NCBI RefSeq assembly: GCF_013410345.1
Contig: NZ_JACCFJ010000001.1
Location: forward strand, 2,889,001-2,953,000
Length of the DNA: 64,000 bases
From: Saccharopolyspora hordei
Lineage (GTDB): Bacteria > Actinomycetota > Actinomycetes > Mycobacteriales > Pseudonocardiaceae
Direction: 5' to 3'
In this document: positions 16,378 to 25,068 of the stretch, one piece after another
Layout: the number at the start of each line of letters is the position of its first letter
How positions within the stretch are numbered: position 1 is the first letter of the stretch
Made by a program: the position numbers and the translations under genes
The notes under the pieces: generated by a model
Database searches by the model: none
Seen by the model: the letters and a program-made list of their open reading frames with translations, nothing else
Told to the model about the DNA's origin: nothing

Positions 16378-18105
16378 GTGTTCGTGTCGTTCAACCTGGT
16401 TGATCAGCCGTGGTTGGTCGTACGCCCTGTAGGCGGGGGAGCGCCGGCGGAAGTCTCGCTCTGGCAGGCGCTCTGCGAGGCTCATCGTTTCGAAGACCTC
16501 GTCGTTGACCTACCGACACAGAAGCCCGCACTGCTGCGTCAAGTCCTGTTGCCTGTTGTGGTGCGCGCCTTGGGACGGCCCGCCACCACACGCGAATGGG
16601 CACAGTGGTTCGCAGCAGGAGCCTTCACACCGACCCAGCTTGAGGCGATCACTGCTTACCTGGATGCTCAGCGCGAGTGGTTCGACCTCTTCCACGAGAA
16701 GCACCCGTTCGGTCAGGTCGCTGGTCTGCGCACCGCGAAAGACGAGACGAAGGGCACGGCGGTCCTAGTGGCGACGGCCGCCACTGGTAACAACGTGCCG
16801 TTGTTCTCCCCGCGGAGCGACGCCGATCCGCTGGAGCTGACCCCGGCCCAGGCAGCGCGATGGCTCCTGCACGCTCACTGCTGGGACACCGCAGCGATCA
16901 AGACCGGAGTGGTGGACGATCCGAAGGTCAAAGCCGGCAAGACGACGGGCAACCCCACCGGACCTCTGGGGCAATGCGGTGTGATCGTCCCGATCGGTCG
17001 CACTCTGTTCGACACCCTTCTGCTCAACGTGCCGTCAGGACCGGCCCTGCGCTCGGATGACCTTCCCCAATGGGAACGGCGCACCCCCGAGACTCCTGCT
17101 GAGTTGTCGGTGGCGAGCTCAGTGTGGCACACCCGAGAAGCCAGGGGGTTGCTGGACATCTGGACGTGGCAGTCCCGCCGTATCCGTCTGATCCCGGAAT
17201 CCACTCCCAATGGCACGCGGGTGACACGTGTCGTGCTCGCCGCTGGTGACCGCCTCACTGCTACGCCCGACGTGGAGCCTCACACCGCCTGGAACCTCAC
17301 CCCCGCAGGCAAGACCAAAGGAAAGAGCGGAACCGCGCTCCCGCGTCGACCGAGGCGCCACCCGCAAGGGAAGGCCGCCTGGCGTGGTTTGGAAGCCTTG
17401 CTGGCCACCGACCGGGAAGACCGGGCTGCCACCACGACGAAGTCAGGATTCGCCACGAGCGTGCTGGTCAACGAGCTCCGTGCCCGCCGTGAGCTCCTGG
17501 ATGCGGACTATCCTGTACAGCTCGAACTGCTGGGCATGGTCTACGGCACCCAGTCGTCCACCTTCGAAGACCTCTACTACGACACCATTCCCTTGCCGCT
17601 CACGGCCTTGAACATTGACTCGGAGGTGCCCGGGGCGCTACTTGAGATGGCCGCGCAGGCAGAGGGTCTCGCGCAGGCCGTGAACAACCTCGCCAACGAC
17701 CTGCGGCGTGCTGCGGGTGCAGATCCGATTCCGTGGGACAAGGGACACCGACCAGGCGAACTCGTCCTGCACGCACTGGATCCGCTGATGCGCCGAGCCA
17801 TGATCGGCATGCGTACCGTTGACGATGACGTCGACATGCTCGAACGCGGATTGTTGGCGTGGGAGCAGAAAGCCGACGACATCACTCGACGGATCGGTGA
17901 CCGAGTGATCAAGGCCGCGGCCCCGACCGCCGTCTTCGCTGGGCGCACCATTGAACAGGATGACGGCAAGGAGCGCACTTTCCGGCAGAGCACCGCTGAA
18001 GCCAACTTCGGCAACAGGATCGAGCAGATCCTCACCCGCGTCCATAGCGTCCCAGGCCGACTTGCCGCACTCGATTCAGATCAGGAAAAGGCCACGCAGA
18101 GATGA
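16378..18105 (+). CDS. casA: Cascade large subunit Cas8e (Cse1/CasA)
   Basis: This 575-aa protein is the large subunit that checks the PAM and helps recruit Cas3. It opens with SFNLVDQPWLVV, the standard Cse1 N-terminus, and has the zinc-lacking actinobacterial layout with LLHAHCWDTAAIKTGVVDD near residue 160. An in-frame TGA at 16369 limits the start to GTG 16378 or GTG 16384. The second gives the usual MSFNLVDQPW and follows GGGGG with good spacing. It ends four bases inside cse2. Confidence 0.93.
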   Translation: MFVSFNLVDQPWLVVRPVGGGAPAEVSLWQALCEAHRFEDLVVDLPTQKPALLRQVLLPVVVRALGRPATTREWAQWFAAGAFTPTQLEAITAYLDAQREWFDLFHEKHPFGQVAGLRTAKDETKGTAVLVATAATGNNVPLFSPRSDADPLELTPAQAARWLLHAHCWDTAAIKTGVVDDPKVKAGKTTGNPTGPLGQCGVIVPIGRTLFDTLLLNVPSGPALRSDDLPQWERRTPETPAELSVASSVWHTREARGLLDIWTWQSRRIRLIPESTPNGTRVTRVVLAAGDRLTATPDVEPHTAWNLTPAGKTKGKSGTALPRRPRRHPQGKAAWRGLEALLATDREDRAATTTKSGFATSVLVNELRARRELLDADYPVQLELLGMVYGTQSSTFEDLYYDTIPLPLTALNIDSEVPGALLEMAAQAEGLAQAVNNLANDLRRAAGADPIPWDKGHRPGELVLHALDPLMRRAMIGMRTVDDDVDMLERGLLAWEQKADDITRRIGDRVIKAAAPTAVFAGRTIEQDDGKERTFRQSTAEANFGNRIEQILTRVHSVPGRLAALDSDQEKATQR

Positions 18106-18749
18106 CCGACCGCACCCGAACCCGCTATTGGAACGAACGAGTAAAGTCCGACGGCACATGGCGGCGTGATCCGAACACCGGTGAGCCTATGAGGCCACCA
18201 GGTGAAGACCTGGCAGCAATGCGTTCCGGCCTCGGCCGTCCGGCGGGATCAGTGCCAGCGCTGTGGCCCTTCTACACCTGCCCGATCGACGACCATGCCG
18301 CGATGCGCGGTGAAGTGTCGGTCGAGCAGGCAGCCGAGCACGCCGCCCTCGCTCTGTTCGGCCTGCACCAGCAAGCCCAGCGCGACCCGATGCACCGCCC
18401 CGGCGTCAACCTGGGCCAGGCGTTGAAGGTTTTGCGAGACAAGGAAGCCGAGAAAGCCTCGCGGGGTTCGCGGGACAGCGAGAAGAGGGCCCGCAGCTCC
18501 ATGGCGCTGGACGTGAGGTTCAACGCGGCGGCGACCGCAACGAGTGTCTCAGCGCTGCTCTACCGGCTGCGTGGTCTGATCAGCCAGCTGCGTGACATCA
18601 GTCAGCCGGTGGATTACGACCGGTTGATGGACGACATCCGTGAGTGGCACTATCCCGATTCGCGGTTGCGCGTGCGCAGTCGATGGGGCCTGGGCTACTA
18701 CGTCTGGAAATCCCCCTCGGCGAGTACCGGAAGTCATTTTCCCGGTTGA
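18102..18749 (+). CDS. casB: Cascade small subunit Cse2 (CasB/Cas11e)
   Basis: This 215-aa basic, helical protein forms the dimer along the belly of Cascade and stabilises the R-loop. Typical parts are WPFYTCPID near residue 45, EQAAEHAALALFGLHQQAQ and the C-terminal RFNAAATATSVSALLYRLRGLISQLR with a basic helix. The ATG overlaps the cas8e stop by four bases. It is slightly longer than E. coli Cse2, as usual in actinomycetes. Confidence 0.92.
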   Translation: MTDRTRTRYWNERVKSDGTWRRDPNTGEPMRPPGEDLAAMRSGLGRPAGSVPALWPFYTCPIDDHAAMRGEVSVEQAAEHAALALFGLHQQAQRDPMHRPGVNLGQALKVLRDKEAEKASRGSRDSEKRARSSMALDVRFNAAATATSVSALLYRLRGLISQLRDISQPVDYDRLMDDIREWHYPDSRLRVRSRWGLGYYVWKSPSASTGSHFPG

Positions 18750-18851
18750 TTTGCAGCGGGCGGAGTGCATTTCGGCTTGTCTTCTTTGAGCTGATCGAAC
18801 TCTACTTTATTGGAAGTTCCCAGGAGCATTCGAAACAAGGAGAACCAACAG

Positions 18852-20009
18852 ATGACCCAGCGTCGCTTCATCGACGTGCACATCCTGCAGACCGTGCCGC
18901 CGGCGAACATGAACCGCGACGACCAAGGGAACCCGAAGGAAGCCGTTTTCGGTGGGGTCCGGCGGTCGCGAGTGTCCTCGCAGGCGTGGAAGCGTGCGAC
19001 CCGGTTGGCCTTCGTCGACCATGGGATGGACAAGCAGGATCTGGGCACGCGAACCAAGCGAATCGCCTCCAAGCTGACGGCTCTGCTCGTCGACCGCACC
19101 CCACTGGAGGAGGAGCAGGCGGCGCGCCTCGCTGGAGCTCTGCTCGACGTCCTCGAGATCTCGGCGGGCAAGAAGGCTGGCGACACTGCTTATCTGCTGT
19201 TCTACGGCAACCGACAGCTCGAGCAGGTCGCCGACCTGGTGATGGAGCGGGCAGAGGAGTTGGCCGCGCTCGGTGACAAGGAGCTGGCCGCAGCAGTCAA
19301 AGACCTGCCGGTCAAGGAAACTCTGGGAACCGGACACCCGGTGGACGTGGCCTTGTTCGGACGCATGGTCGCTGACATCCCGACTCTCAAGGTCGACGCC
19401 GCTACCCAGGTCGCCCACGCCATCTCCACCCACGCCACCGAGCTGGAGTTCGACTACTACACCGCTGTTGACGACGAGCTCGAGGAGGAAGAGACCGGCG
19501 CGGGGATGATCGGCACGATCGGCTTCAACTCCGCTACCCTCTACCGTTTCGCCACCATCAACATGCGCCAGCTGCAAGAGAACCTTGGTGATGATGCGGA
19601 GACCGCGTTGAAGGCCGTGGAGCTGTTCGTCTCCAGCTTCACCCGGTCGATGCCCAAGGGCTACAGCAATGCCTTCGCGCACCGCACGCTGCCGCACCTG
19701 GTGGCGGTCGTGGTCCGCGACGACCAGCCGGTCAACCTCGTCTCGGCTTTCGAACGCCCCGTATCCACCGGCAATGGTGCCCGAGCGCACGACGGGATTG
19801 CTGCAGCCTCAGCACGGCGCCTCGCGCGGGAACACACGACCGCAGTCACCACCTGGGGCGACACCCCGGCGTTCACCGGCCTGTGCTGCACCCTCAACAC
19901 CGAGGACGAGTCGACCGGATCCGCGCTCACCGAGGCTTTCGGGCAACCGCGTTCGTTCCCCGCGCTCTTGGCCGACCTGCGCGCCCATCTGGCGGAGGGG
20001 AGCCACTGA
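18852..20009 (+). CDS. casC: Cascade backbone protein Cas7e (Cse4/CasC)
   Basis: This 385-aa protein forms the six-copy backbone on crRNA. It starts TQRRFIDVHILQTVPPANMNRDDQG, followed by GGVRRSRVSSQAWKRA, the conserved Cas7e N-terminal RNA-binding region, and has GFNSATLYRFATIN near residue 230. The ATG at 18852 is preferred because AAGGAG lies eight bases before it. A 102-base gap after cse2 may carry extra expression signals for this highly needed subunit. Confidence 0.94.
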   Translation: MTQRRFIDVHILQTVPPANMNRDDQGNPKEAVFGGVRRSRVSSQAWKRATRLAFVDHGMDKQDLGTRTKRIASKLTALLVDRTPLEEEQAARLAGALLDVLEISAGKKAGDTAYLLFYGNRQLEQVADLVMERAEELAALGDKELAAAVKDLPVKETLGTGHPVDVALFGRMVADIPTLKVDAATQVAHAISTHATELEFDYYTAVDDELEEEETGAGMIGTIGFNSATLYRFATINMRQLQENLGDDAETALKAVELFVSSFTRSMPKGYSNAFAHRTLPHLVAVVVRDDQPVNLVSAFERPVSTGNGARAHDGIAAASARRLAREHTTAVTTWGDTPAFTGLCCTLNTEDESTGSALTEAFGQPRSFPALLADLRAHLAEGSH

Positions 20010-20818
20010 TGGCCAGCTCCGAGGAAGCGGTGCTGCTGCTCAGGCTGGCAGGACCGATCCAGTCCTGGGGTGACCGCAGCTCGTTCAACCGCCGCGACAC
20101 GAGGCCCGAACCTACCAAGTCCGGTGTCATCGGTCTGCTGGCCGCCGCCAGTGGGCGCGCCCGTGAAGACTCCATCACCGACCTTGCCGAGCTCCGCCTG
20201 GGAATTCGGGTCGACCAGCCCGGCACACTGTTGCGTGACTACCACACCGCCAGTGATTACCGTGGTAGACCGCTCCCGCAAGCCGGCGTGTCGAAGAAGG
20301 GCGTGCAGAAACCGACCTCGCCGCCCAAGGACACCTACGTGACCACCCGCTTCTACCTGCAGGACGCGGTGTTCCTTGCAGGGGTCGCTGGACCCCGCCC
20401 TCTCTTGGAAACCCTCGACCACGCTGTCCGCCACCCGTCCTTCCCTCTGGCTCTCGGACGCCGATCGTGTGTGCCAACACAACCGATCTCGCGCGGCTTG
20501 CGTGATGGCTCGCTCGGTGACGTGCTCGCGGCCGAGCCTTGGCTGGCCAGTGAGCACGCCCGCGCAGTCCATGAACGCGAGCATCGCACCACTCTTGGTT
20601 CCTGGATCAGCTTGTCTGCCACGCTCGAGGATCCGGAGCACGGTGACGACATCCTGAACGATGTGCCTCGGTCCTTCGACCCGCACCACCGCGCTTTCGC
20701 CAGCCGCCGAATCCGTCATACCTGGCTGAAAGTGCCCACCGGACTGGCCGACGCCGGAAACGCCGCCGACACCACTGCCGATGCTGGCCACGACCCCTTC
20801 GCCCTGCTGGGCTGGTGA
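20009..20818 (+). CDS. casD: Cascade subunit Cas5e (CasD)
   Basis: This 269-aa protein caps the 5' handle of crRNA in Cascade. The N-terminal LLLRLAGPIQSWGDRSSFNRRDTRPEPTKSGVIGLL block is the classic Cas5e signature, and a Gly-rich segment with LALGRRSCVPTQP follows near residue 145. The ATG overlaps the cas7e stop (TGATG), indicating coupled translation. Confidence 0.94.
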   Translation: MASSEEAVLLLRLAGPIQSWGDRSSFNRRDTRPEPTKSGVIGLLAAASGRAREDSITDLAELRLGIRVDQPGTLLRDYHTASDYRGRPLPQAGVSKKGVQKPTSPPKDTYVTTRFYLQDAVFLAGVAGPRPLLETLDHAVRHPSFPLALGRRSCVPTQPISRGLRDGSLGDVLAAEPWLASEHARAVHEREHRTTLGSWISLSATLEDPEHGDDILNDVPRSFDPHHRAFASRRIRHTWLKVPTGLADAGNAADTTADAGHDPFALLGW

Positions 20819-20824
20819 TCACCC

Positions 20825-21613
20825 GTGACCTATCTGTCTCGAATCCGTATCAACCCGCTCCGGAAGGCAAGTCAGAAGTTGCTGGCGAATCCCCGCGCCC
20901 TACGCGGTGCGGTCGTCGGCGGCATCGCACAGGACCCCACCGAAGAACGGATCTTGTGGCGCCTGGACGCTGACAACCCTCGTCGGCCGCTGTTGTACGT
21001 GCTCTCGCGCAGCAGGCCTGACTGGACCCACCTCGTCGAGCAAGCCGGCTGGCCCGGCGCCGACGGTGAACACGCCGGCGTCCGGGATTACGGACCTCTG
21101 CTCGCTCAGATCGCTACCGGCCGCGAGTTTGCCTTCCGACTCACTGCCAACCCTGTGCAGAACACTGCCAACCCGGACAAACCCACGCAAGAACAGCAAG
21201 AGCGGGTGGCCAACGGCACGACGAAACGGTCCTTCCGGATCGGGCACCGCACCGTGACTGCACAACTCGCTTGGTTGTTGGACCGGACCGTCCGTTGGGG
21301 CTTCGAGATTCCAGAGTCTCGCATGTCCACCCCCGCCCCCGGAATTGCGCCCCTCAACGACCCTCATCACGGCGGCGAGCCTGCACGAGAAGTCCGGATC
21401 ATCGCCCGCAAGCGTCACTCCTTCACCAAGAAGCGCAATGCGCGGCCCGTGGTCTTGCACACCGCCACTTTCGAGGGGCACCTGCGCATCACGGACCCGC
21501 AGGTGTTCACCGATCACCTGCTGAAGGGGTTCGGCCCCGCCAAGGCCTATGGATGCGGGCTGCTCACCCTCGCGCCGCTCCCACGCCATCTCCTGCATGA
21601 GGGAGGTCATTGA
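20825..21613 (+). CDS. casE: CRISPR RNA endonuclease Cas6e (Cse3/CasE) with altered catalytic position
   Basis: This 262-aa two-domain RAMP protein should cut the crRNA precursor at the base of each repeat hairpin and stay bound to it. The C-terminal glycine loop GFGPAKAYGCGLLTLAP is intact. The N-terminal helix reads LLANPRALRGAVVGG. Aligned from memory with Thermus Cas6e (LANPYEMHRTL), the catalytic His26 falls on Arg27, codon CGC at about 20903. A single CAC-to-CGC change would explain this. The expected Tyr three residues earlier is also absent. Either processing is impaired or Arg does the job. GTG is used as start. Confidence 0.92.
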   Translation: MTYLSRIRINPLRKASQKLLANPRALRGAVVGGIAQDPTEERILWRLDADNPRRPLLYVLSRSRPDWTHLVEQAGWPGADGEHAGVRDYGPLLAQIATGREFAFRLTANPVQNTANPDKPTQEQQERVANGTTKRSFRIGHRTVTAQLAWLLDRTVRWGFEIPESRMSTPAPGIAPLNDPHHGGEPAREVRIIARKRHSFTKKRNARPVVLHTATFEGHLRITDPQVFTDHLLKGFGPAKAYGCGLLTLAPLPRHLLHEGGH

Positions 21614-21616
21614 GCG

Positions 21617-22642
21617 ATGTCAGAGGTGTGGTGGAAAGCAGACCCGCACGGCTTGCACCGCCTCGTGGACCGTGTTTCCAGCGTCTACATCGAACGTAGC
21701 CACCTCGACCGTGACGACAACGCCGTCGTCGTGATCAACAAGCGTGAGACCGTTCGCATTCCCGCGGCGATGATCGCGGTCGTTCTGCTCGGGCCCGGCA
21801 CCCGAACCACTCACGCGGCCATCAGCCTGCTCGCCGACTCCGGCACCGCCGTCTGCTGGGTCGGCGAACACGGCGTTCGCATGTATGCCGCCGGCGTCGG
21901 AGCCAGCCGCGGGACCACACTCTTGCAACGCCAAGCATGGCTGGTGAGCCGCACCAAGGAACGTCTCGCCGTCGCCCGCGCCATGTACGCCATGCGATTC
22001 CCAGGCGAAGACGTGAGCACGATGACCATGCAGCAACTGCGTGGGCGGGAAGGCGCCCGAGTCCGCCGCCTCTACCGAGACCACGCCCGCAGGACCGGCG
22101 TCAAGTGGACCGGGCGCGAATACGTACCCGGTGATGCTTTCGCCGCGGGCGACGACCTCAACCGCCTGCTCTCAGCAGCCAACGCCGCCCTCTACGGCAT
22201 TTGCCACGCTGTGATCAGCGGCCTCGGGGCCAGCCCCGGCCTTGGTTTCATCCACACCGGCGCCGCTACCTCCTTCGTCATGGACATCGCAGACCTCTAC
22301 AAGGCCGACTACACCATTCCGTTGGCTTTCGATCTCGCCGCCAGCGGACTCACCGACGAGCGTGACGCTCGCGTTGGCCTCCGCGACCGCATCACCCAAG
22401 ACCAGCTGCTACCGCGGATCGTACGCGATGTCAAAGCCCTTCTCGGGCATCCCGACGTCGAGGACGCCGAACCTGACACCAACCGGATCTGGGACGAACG
22501 ACGCGATCCCCTACCCGGGGCCTTGAACTACGCAGACCCCACCGACCCGCACCCCACCGCTCCGCATGATCGGGGCAGCGAGCACATCTCCATCATCGGA
22601 CCCGAGACCACCACATCTGACCCGACTCCAGGCGCCTCATGA
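21617..22642 (+). CDS. cas1: Spacer integrase Cas1e
   Basis: This 341-aa metal-dependent integrase acts with Cas2 to insert new spacers. It shows the N-terminal beta domain with DRVSSVYIERSHLDRDDNAVVVI, the GRE motif around residue 165 (RREYVPG-type segment), HTGAATSFVMDIADLYK near 217 and the acidic active-site region. A Pro/Thr-rich tail of about 35 residues extends past the normal end near LNYADP. It starts three bases after cas6e. Confidence 0.94.
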   Translation: MSEVWWKADPHGLHRLVDRVSSVYIERSHLDRDDNAVVVINKRETVRIPAAMIAVVLLGPGTRTTHAAISLLADSGTAVCWVGEHGVRMYAAGVGASRGTTLLQRQAWLVSRTKERLAVARAMYAMRFPGEDVSTMTMQQLRGREGARVRRLYRDHARRTGVKWTGREYVPGDAFAAGDDLNRLLSAANAALYGICHAVISGLGASPGLGFIHTGAATSFVMDIADLYKADYTIPLAFDLAASGLTDERDARVGLRDRITQDQLLPRIVRDVKALLGHPDVEDAEPDTNRIWDERRDPLPGALNYADPTDPHPTAPHDRGSEHISIIGPETTTSDPTPGAS

Positions 22643-22917
22643 CCGTCATCGTCCTCATCGCCGCCCCTGAAGGACTACGCGGCCACCTGACTCGATGGAT
22701 GGTCGAGGTCAACGCCGGCGTCTTCGTCGGCAACCCCAGTCGACGCGTCCGAGACCGCCTTTGGGACGTCCTCGCTACCCGCATAGGGGACGGCCAAGCA
22801 GTACTCGTCGAGCCCATGAACAACGAGCAAGGTTGGACCGTTCGCACCGCGGGACGCGACCGCTGGCATCCCGTCGACTACGACGGACTGATTCTCTCCG
22901 CCCGTCCTCGCCGCTGA
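22639..22917 (+). CDS. cas2: Cas2e, partner of Cas1 in spacer acquisition
   Basis: This 92-aa protein is of the E. coli Cas2 (I-E) type, opening MTVIVLIAAPEGLRGHLTRWM and containing EVNAGVFVGNPSRRVRDRLWDVL. It forms the central dimer of the Cas1-Cas2 complex. The ATG overlaps the cas1 stop (ATGA). Only 18 bases separate its stop from the first repeat of array 2, so the leader activity of that array must include the cas2 3' end. Confidence 0.94.
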   Translation: MTVIVLIAAPEGLRGHLTRWMVEVNAGVFVGNPSRRVRDRLWDVLATRIGDGQAVLVEPMNNEQGWTVRTAGRDRWHPVDYDGLILSARPRR

Positions 22918-22922
22918 AAGCC

Positions 22923-22935
22923 CAGGTCAACAAGT
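22923..22935 (+). promoter_or_regulatory. Leader-anchor motif of CRISPR array 2
   Basis: CAGGTCAACAAGT directly precedes the first repeat and matches 12 of 13 bases with the motif before array 1 on the other strand. Nothing else fits in the 18-base gap after cas2. No separate promoter is visible here, so the array may be co-transcribed with cas genes. Confidence 0.65.
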
Positions 22936-23999
22936 CTCGGCCCCGCACACGCGGGGATGGTTCCCCCGATGAGGGCATCCCAGGAGTGCTCGCTGGCTCG
23001 GCCCCGCACACGCGGGGATGGTTCCGCGGACCTCATGCCCGACGTCCCCGAGGACTACTCGGCCCCGCACACGCGGGGATGGTTCCAGGTCGTTCTCCCG
23101 CTCCCTCAGCGGACTCCGCTCGGCCCCGCACACGCGGGGATGGTTCCGCTCCGCCGAGCGCGGCCCCGATCTCAGCCAGCTCGGCCCCGCACACGCGGGG
23201 ATGGTTCCCACGGCCACCACGGAGGAGGGGCCCGGACCTTCTCGGCCCCGCACACGCGGGGATGGTTCGTCGGTGGTCCGCACCCGCGCTTCGGCCGACA
23301 GCTCGGCCCCGCACACGCGGGGATGGTTCCAGCCCCCGCATCGGCACATGTTCCTTGGTCGGCTCGGCCCCGCACACGCGGGGATGGTTCCTCGGGGCCG
23401 TGGGTCGCCGCGGCCTTGCTGCCTCGGCCCCGCACACGCGGGGATGGTTCCGTGAGGCTCATCGGGACATCACCTCAGAGAACCTCGGCCCCGCACACGC
23501 GGGGATGGTTCCCTGCTGTGGCGGGTGGTCGGCTACGTCGGGTCCTCGGCCCCGCACACGCGGGGATGGTTCCTCGCCCCCTACCAGCGCATTGCCAAGG
23601 AGATCCCTCGGCCCCGCACACGCGGGGATGGTTCCCCGTAAGTCAGCGCGATGCTCTGGCAGCGCTCCTCGGCCCCGCACACGCGGGGATGGTTCCCCGC
23701 TGCTGGCGATGGGCCCGGCCATTCGCGACTCGGCCCCGCACACGCGGGGATGGTTCTGGGACCTCCCAACGGGTGTTGGGCCGGAGCTGCTCGGCCCCGC
23801 ACAGGCGGGGATGGTTCCTGGGACTCCGCAGGTCTCCGGCAGTACTCGAGCTCGGCCCCGCACACGTGGGGATCGTTCCGACATGGTGCTCGGCACCTCC
23901 AAGTACAAGCACTCGGCCCCGCACACGCGGGGATGGTTCCCGGTCGTGTCCGGGGCATGGCCCAGTTCCACCTCGGTTCCGCACAGGCGGAAATGGCTT
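22936..23999 (+). CRISPR. CRISPR array 2, type I-E, 18 repeats, 17 spacers
   Basis: The repeat starts CTCGG, keeps the hairpin CCCCGC-ACAC-GCGGGG and ends GGTTC, and recurs every 60-62 bases. It differs from array 1 in its first base (C instead of G) throughout. Repeats 15, 16 and 18 carry changes, the last one many, so the left end is the young, leader side. Repeat starts are 22936, 22997, 23058, 23119, 23180, 23241, 23302, 23363, 23423, 23484, 23545, 23607, 23668, 23729, 23790, 23851, 23912 and 23972. Confidence 0.97.
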
Positions 24000-24031
24000 T
24001 CTGATCAGTGGGTAGTGTGTTGACAGGAGTG

Positions 24032-24059
24032 CTCGGTCATGAGCACGCAGGGTTGCCTT
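24032..24059 (+). repeat. Decayed nineteenth repeat of array 2
   Basis: This segment begins CTCGGTC exactly 60 bases after the start of the last clear repeat and matches 18 of 28 consensus positions by hand alignment. The two hairpin arms no longer pair. It marks the old, eroding end of the array. From here to 24188 nothing else is recognisable. Confidence 0.5.
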
Positions 24060-24188
24060 CTCGGCCGCTTCGGTGGCGTCGACGCCGAAATGCTCTCTTC
24101 TTCGTCACAACCGTCGAAGTCCTCGGAGGACGGCTTGCATGGTCATGGGCGATGGTGTCGGAAACATCCTGATCGTGGGCGTGCTCAG

Positions 24189-25068
24189 TTGCGGTCGATC
24201 TTGGAGAACCCTCGCTACACCGGGTGCGCCTTCTTCGGTCGCTGGACCAGGCAGGAGACCTTGCTCGACCCTGATGACGTCGCAGCCGGGCATGTGGTCC
24301 GGTTCCACCGGGCCGGTAAGGAATCAGTGGTGCGCTCGCGGAAGCCGGCGCACCCGGCGATCGTGTCGGTGGAGACGTTCGTCGAGGTGCAGTTGCGGCG
24401 TCGGGCTCGGACCGCGGGTGGACTGGCAGCGAGTCGGAAACTGGAGCGTGGGCCGAAGAAGACGACCAAGCGTGCCTACCCGCTCGTGACCAGCGGACCT
24501 ACTACCGGTGTGCTGCGCGCACGCTGGTGCCGGGCTCGCCGGTGCTCGCCGACCACCCGAAGAACGTCTACCTGCCCGAGGCTCCGGTGCTGGAGCAGCT
24601 TCACGCCTGGCTCGGACACTTGTTCGATCCGGCTCGTCGTCGTGACACGGTCGCGGCTCTGCTCGACTCCCAGGGGCAGGACCGGGCGTCGACAGCGCGT
24701 GCGAGCGCTGAGCGCCGTCTCGCTGATGCCGAGCGCCGGCTGCGGCGGCTGCAGGAGGCGATCAAGGCAGGTGTCGACCTGCTGCGTTGGTCGAGTCGAT
24801 CAACGAGGCGCAAGCCGAGCGGGAAGCGGCTCGGGCCGAGTTGGCCAACGCCCCGGCACGCACCCTGCTGACTGAGGACGACGTCAACGCGATGATCGAT
24901 GCACTCGGCGATGTCGGGCGGGCCCTTGACCGAGCCGACCCGCACAAGCTGCAGGAGCTCTACGAGCGGATGGGCCTGGAAATGACCTACGACCCAGAAC
25001 CACGGACTCTTGAAACCGCCGTGACCCTGGGCCGTAGGGATAGCGCGCGTGTCCGAGGGGGGACTTGA
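24189..25068 (+). pseudogene. C-terminal remnant of a serine recombinase, frameshifted
   Basis: The fragment begins in the recombinase domain (SILENPRYTGCAFFGRW) and lacks the catalytic resolvase domain. The zinc-ribbon Cys region is missing around 24485-24500, where the frame also changes before RTYYRCAARTLVPG. A coiled-coil segment follows (ASAERRLADAERRLRRLQEAI). Near 24779 a single base seems lost, so that GVDPAALVES reads GVDLLRW; the frame resumes as VESINEAQAEREAA and runs to a TGA at 25066, inside the tRNA gene. This type of recombinase mobilises integrative elements. It is clearly dead. Confidence 0.85.
24913..25056 (+). repeat. Right copy of 144-bp direct repeat flanking the CRISPR-Cas locus
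   Basis: This pairs with 11458-11601 (about 96 percent identical by hand). It ends inside the 3' end of tRNA-Leu. Homologous recombination between the copies would remove about 13.5 kb, namely both arrays and all cas genes. Confidence 0.9.

Noticed and set aside
22695..24023. Long open frames through cas2 and array 2
   Set aside because: Same repeat-driven artefact; the real gene here is cas2 in another frame.
24039..24188. Start of the recombinase at ATG 24039
   Set aside because: The first 50 codons do not resemble a recombinase and overlap the decayed CRISPR repeat; homology begins at about 24189.
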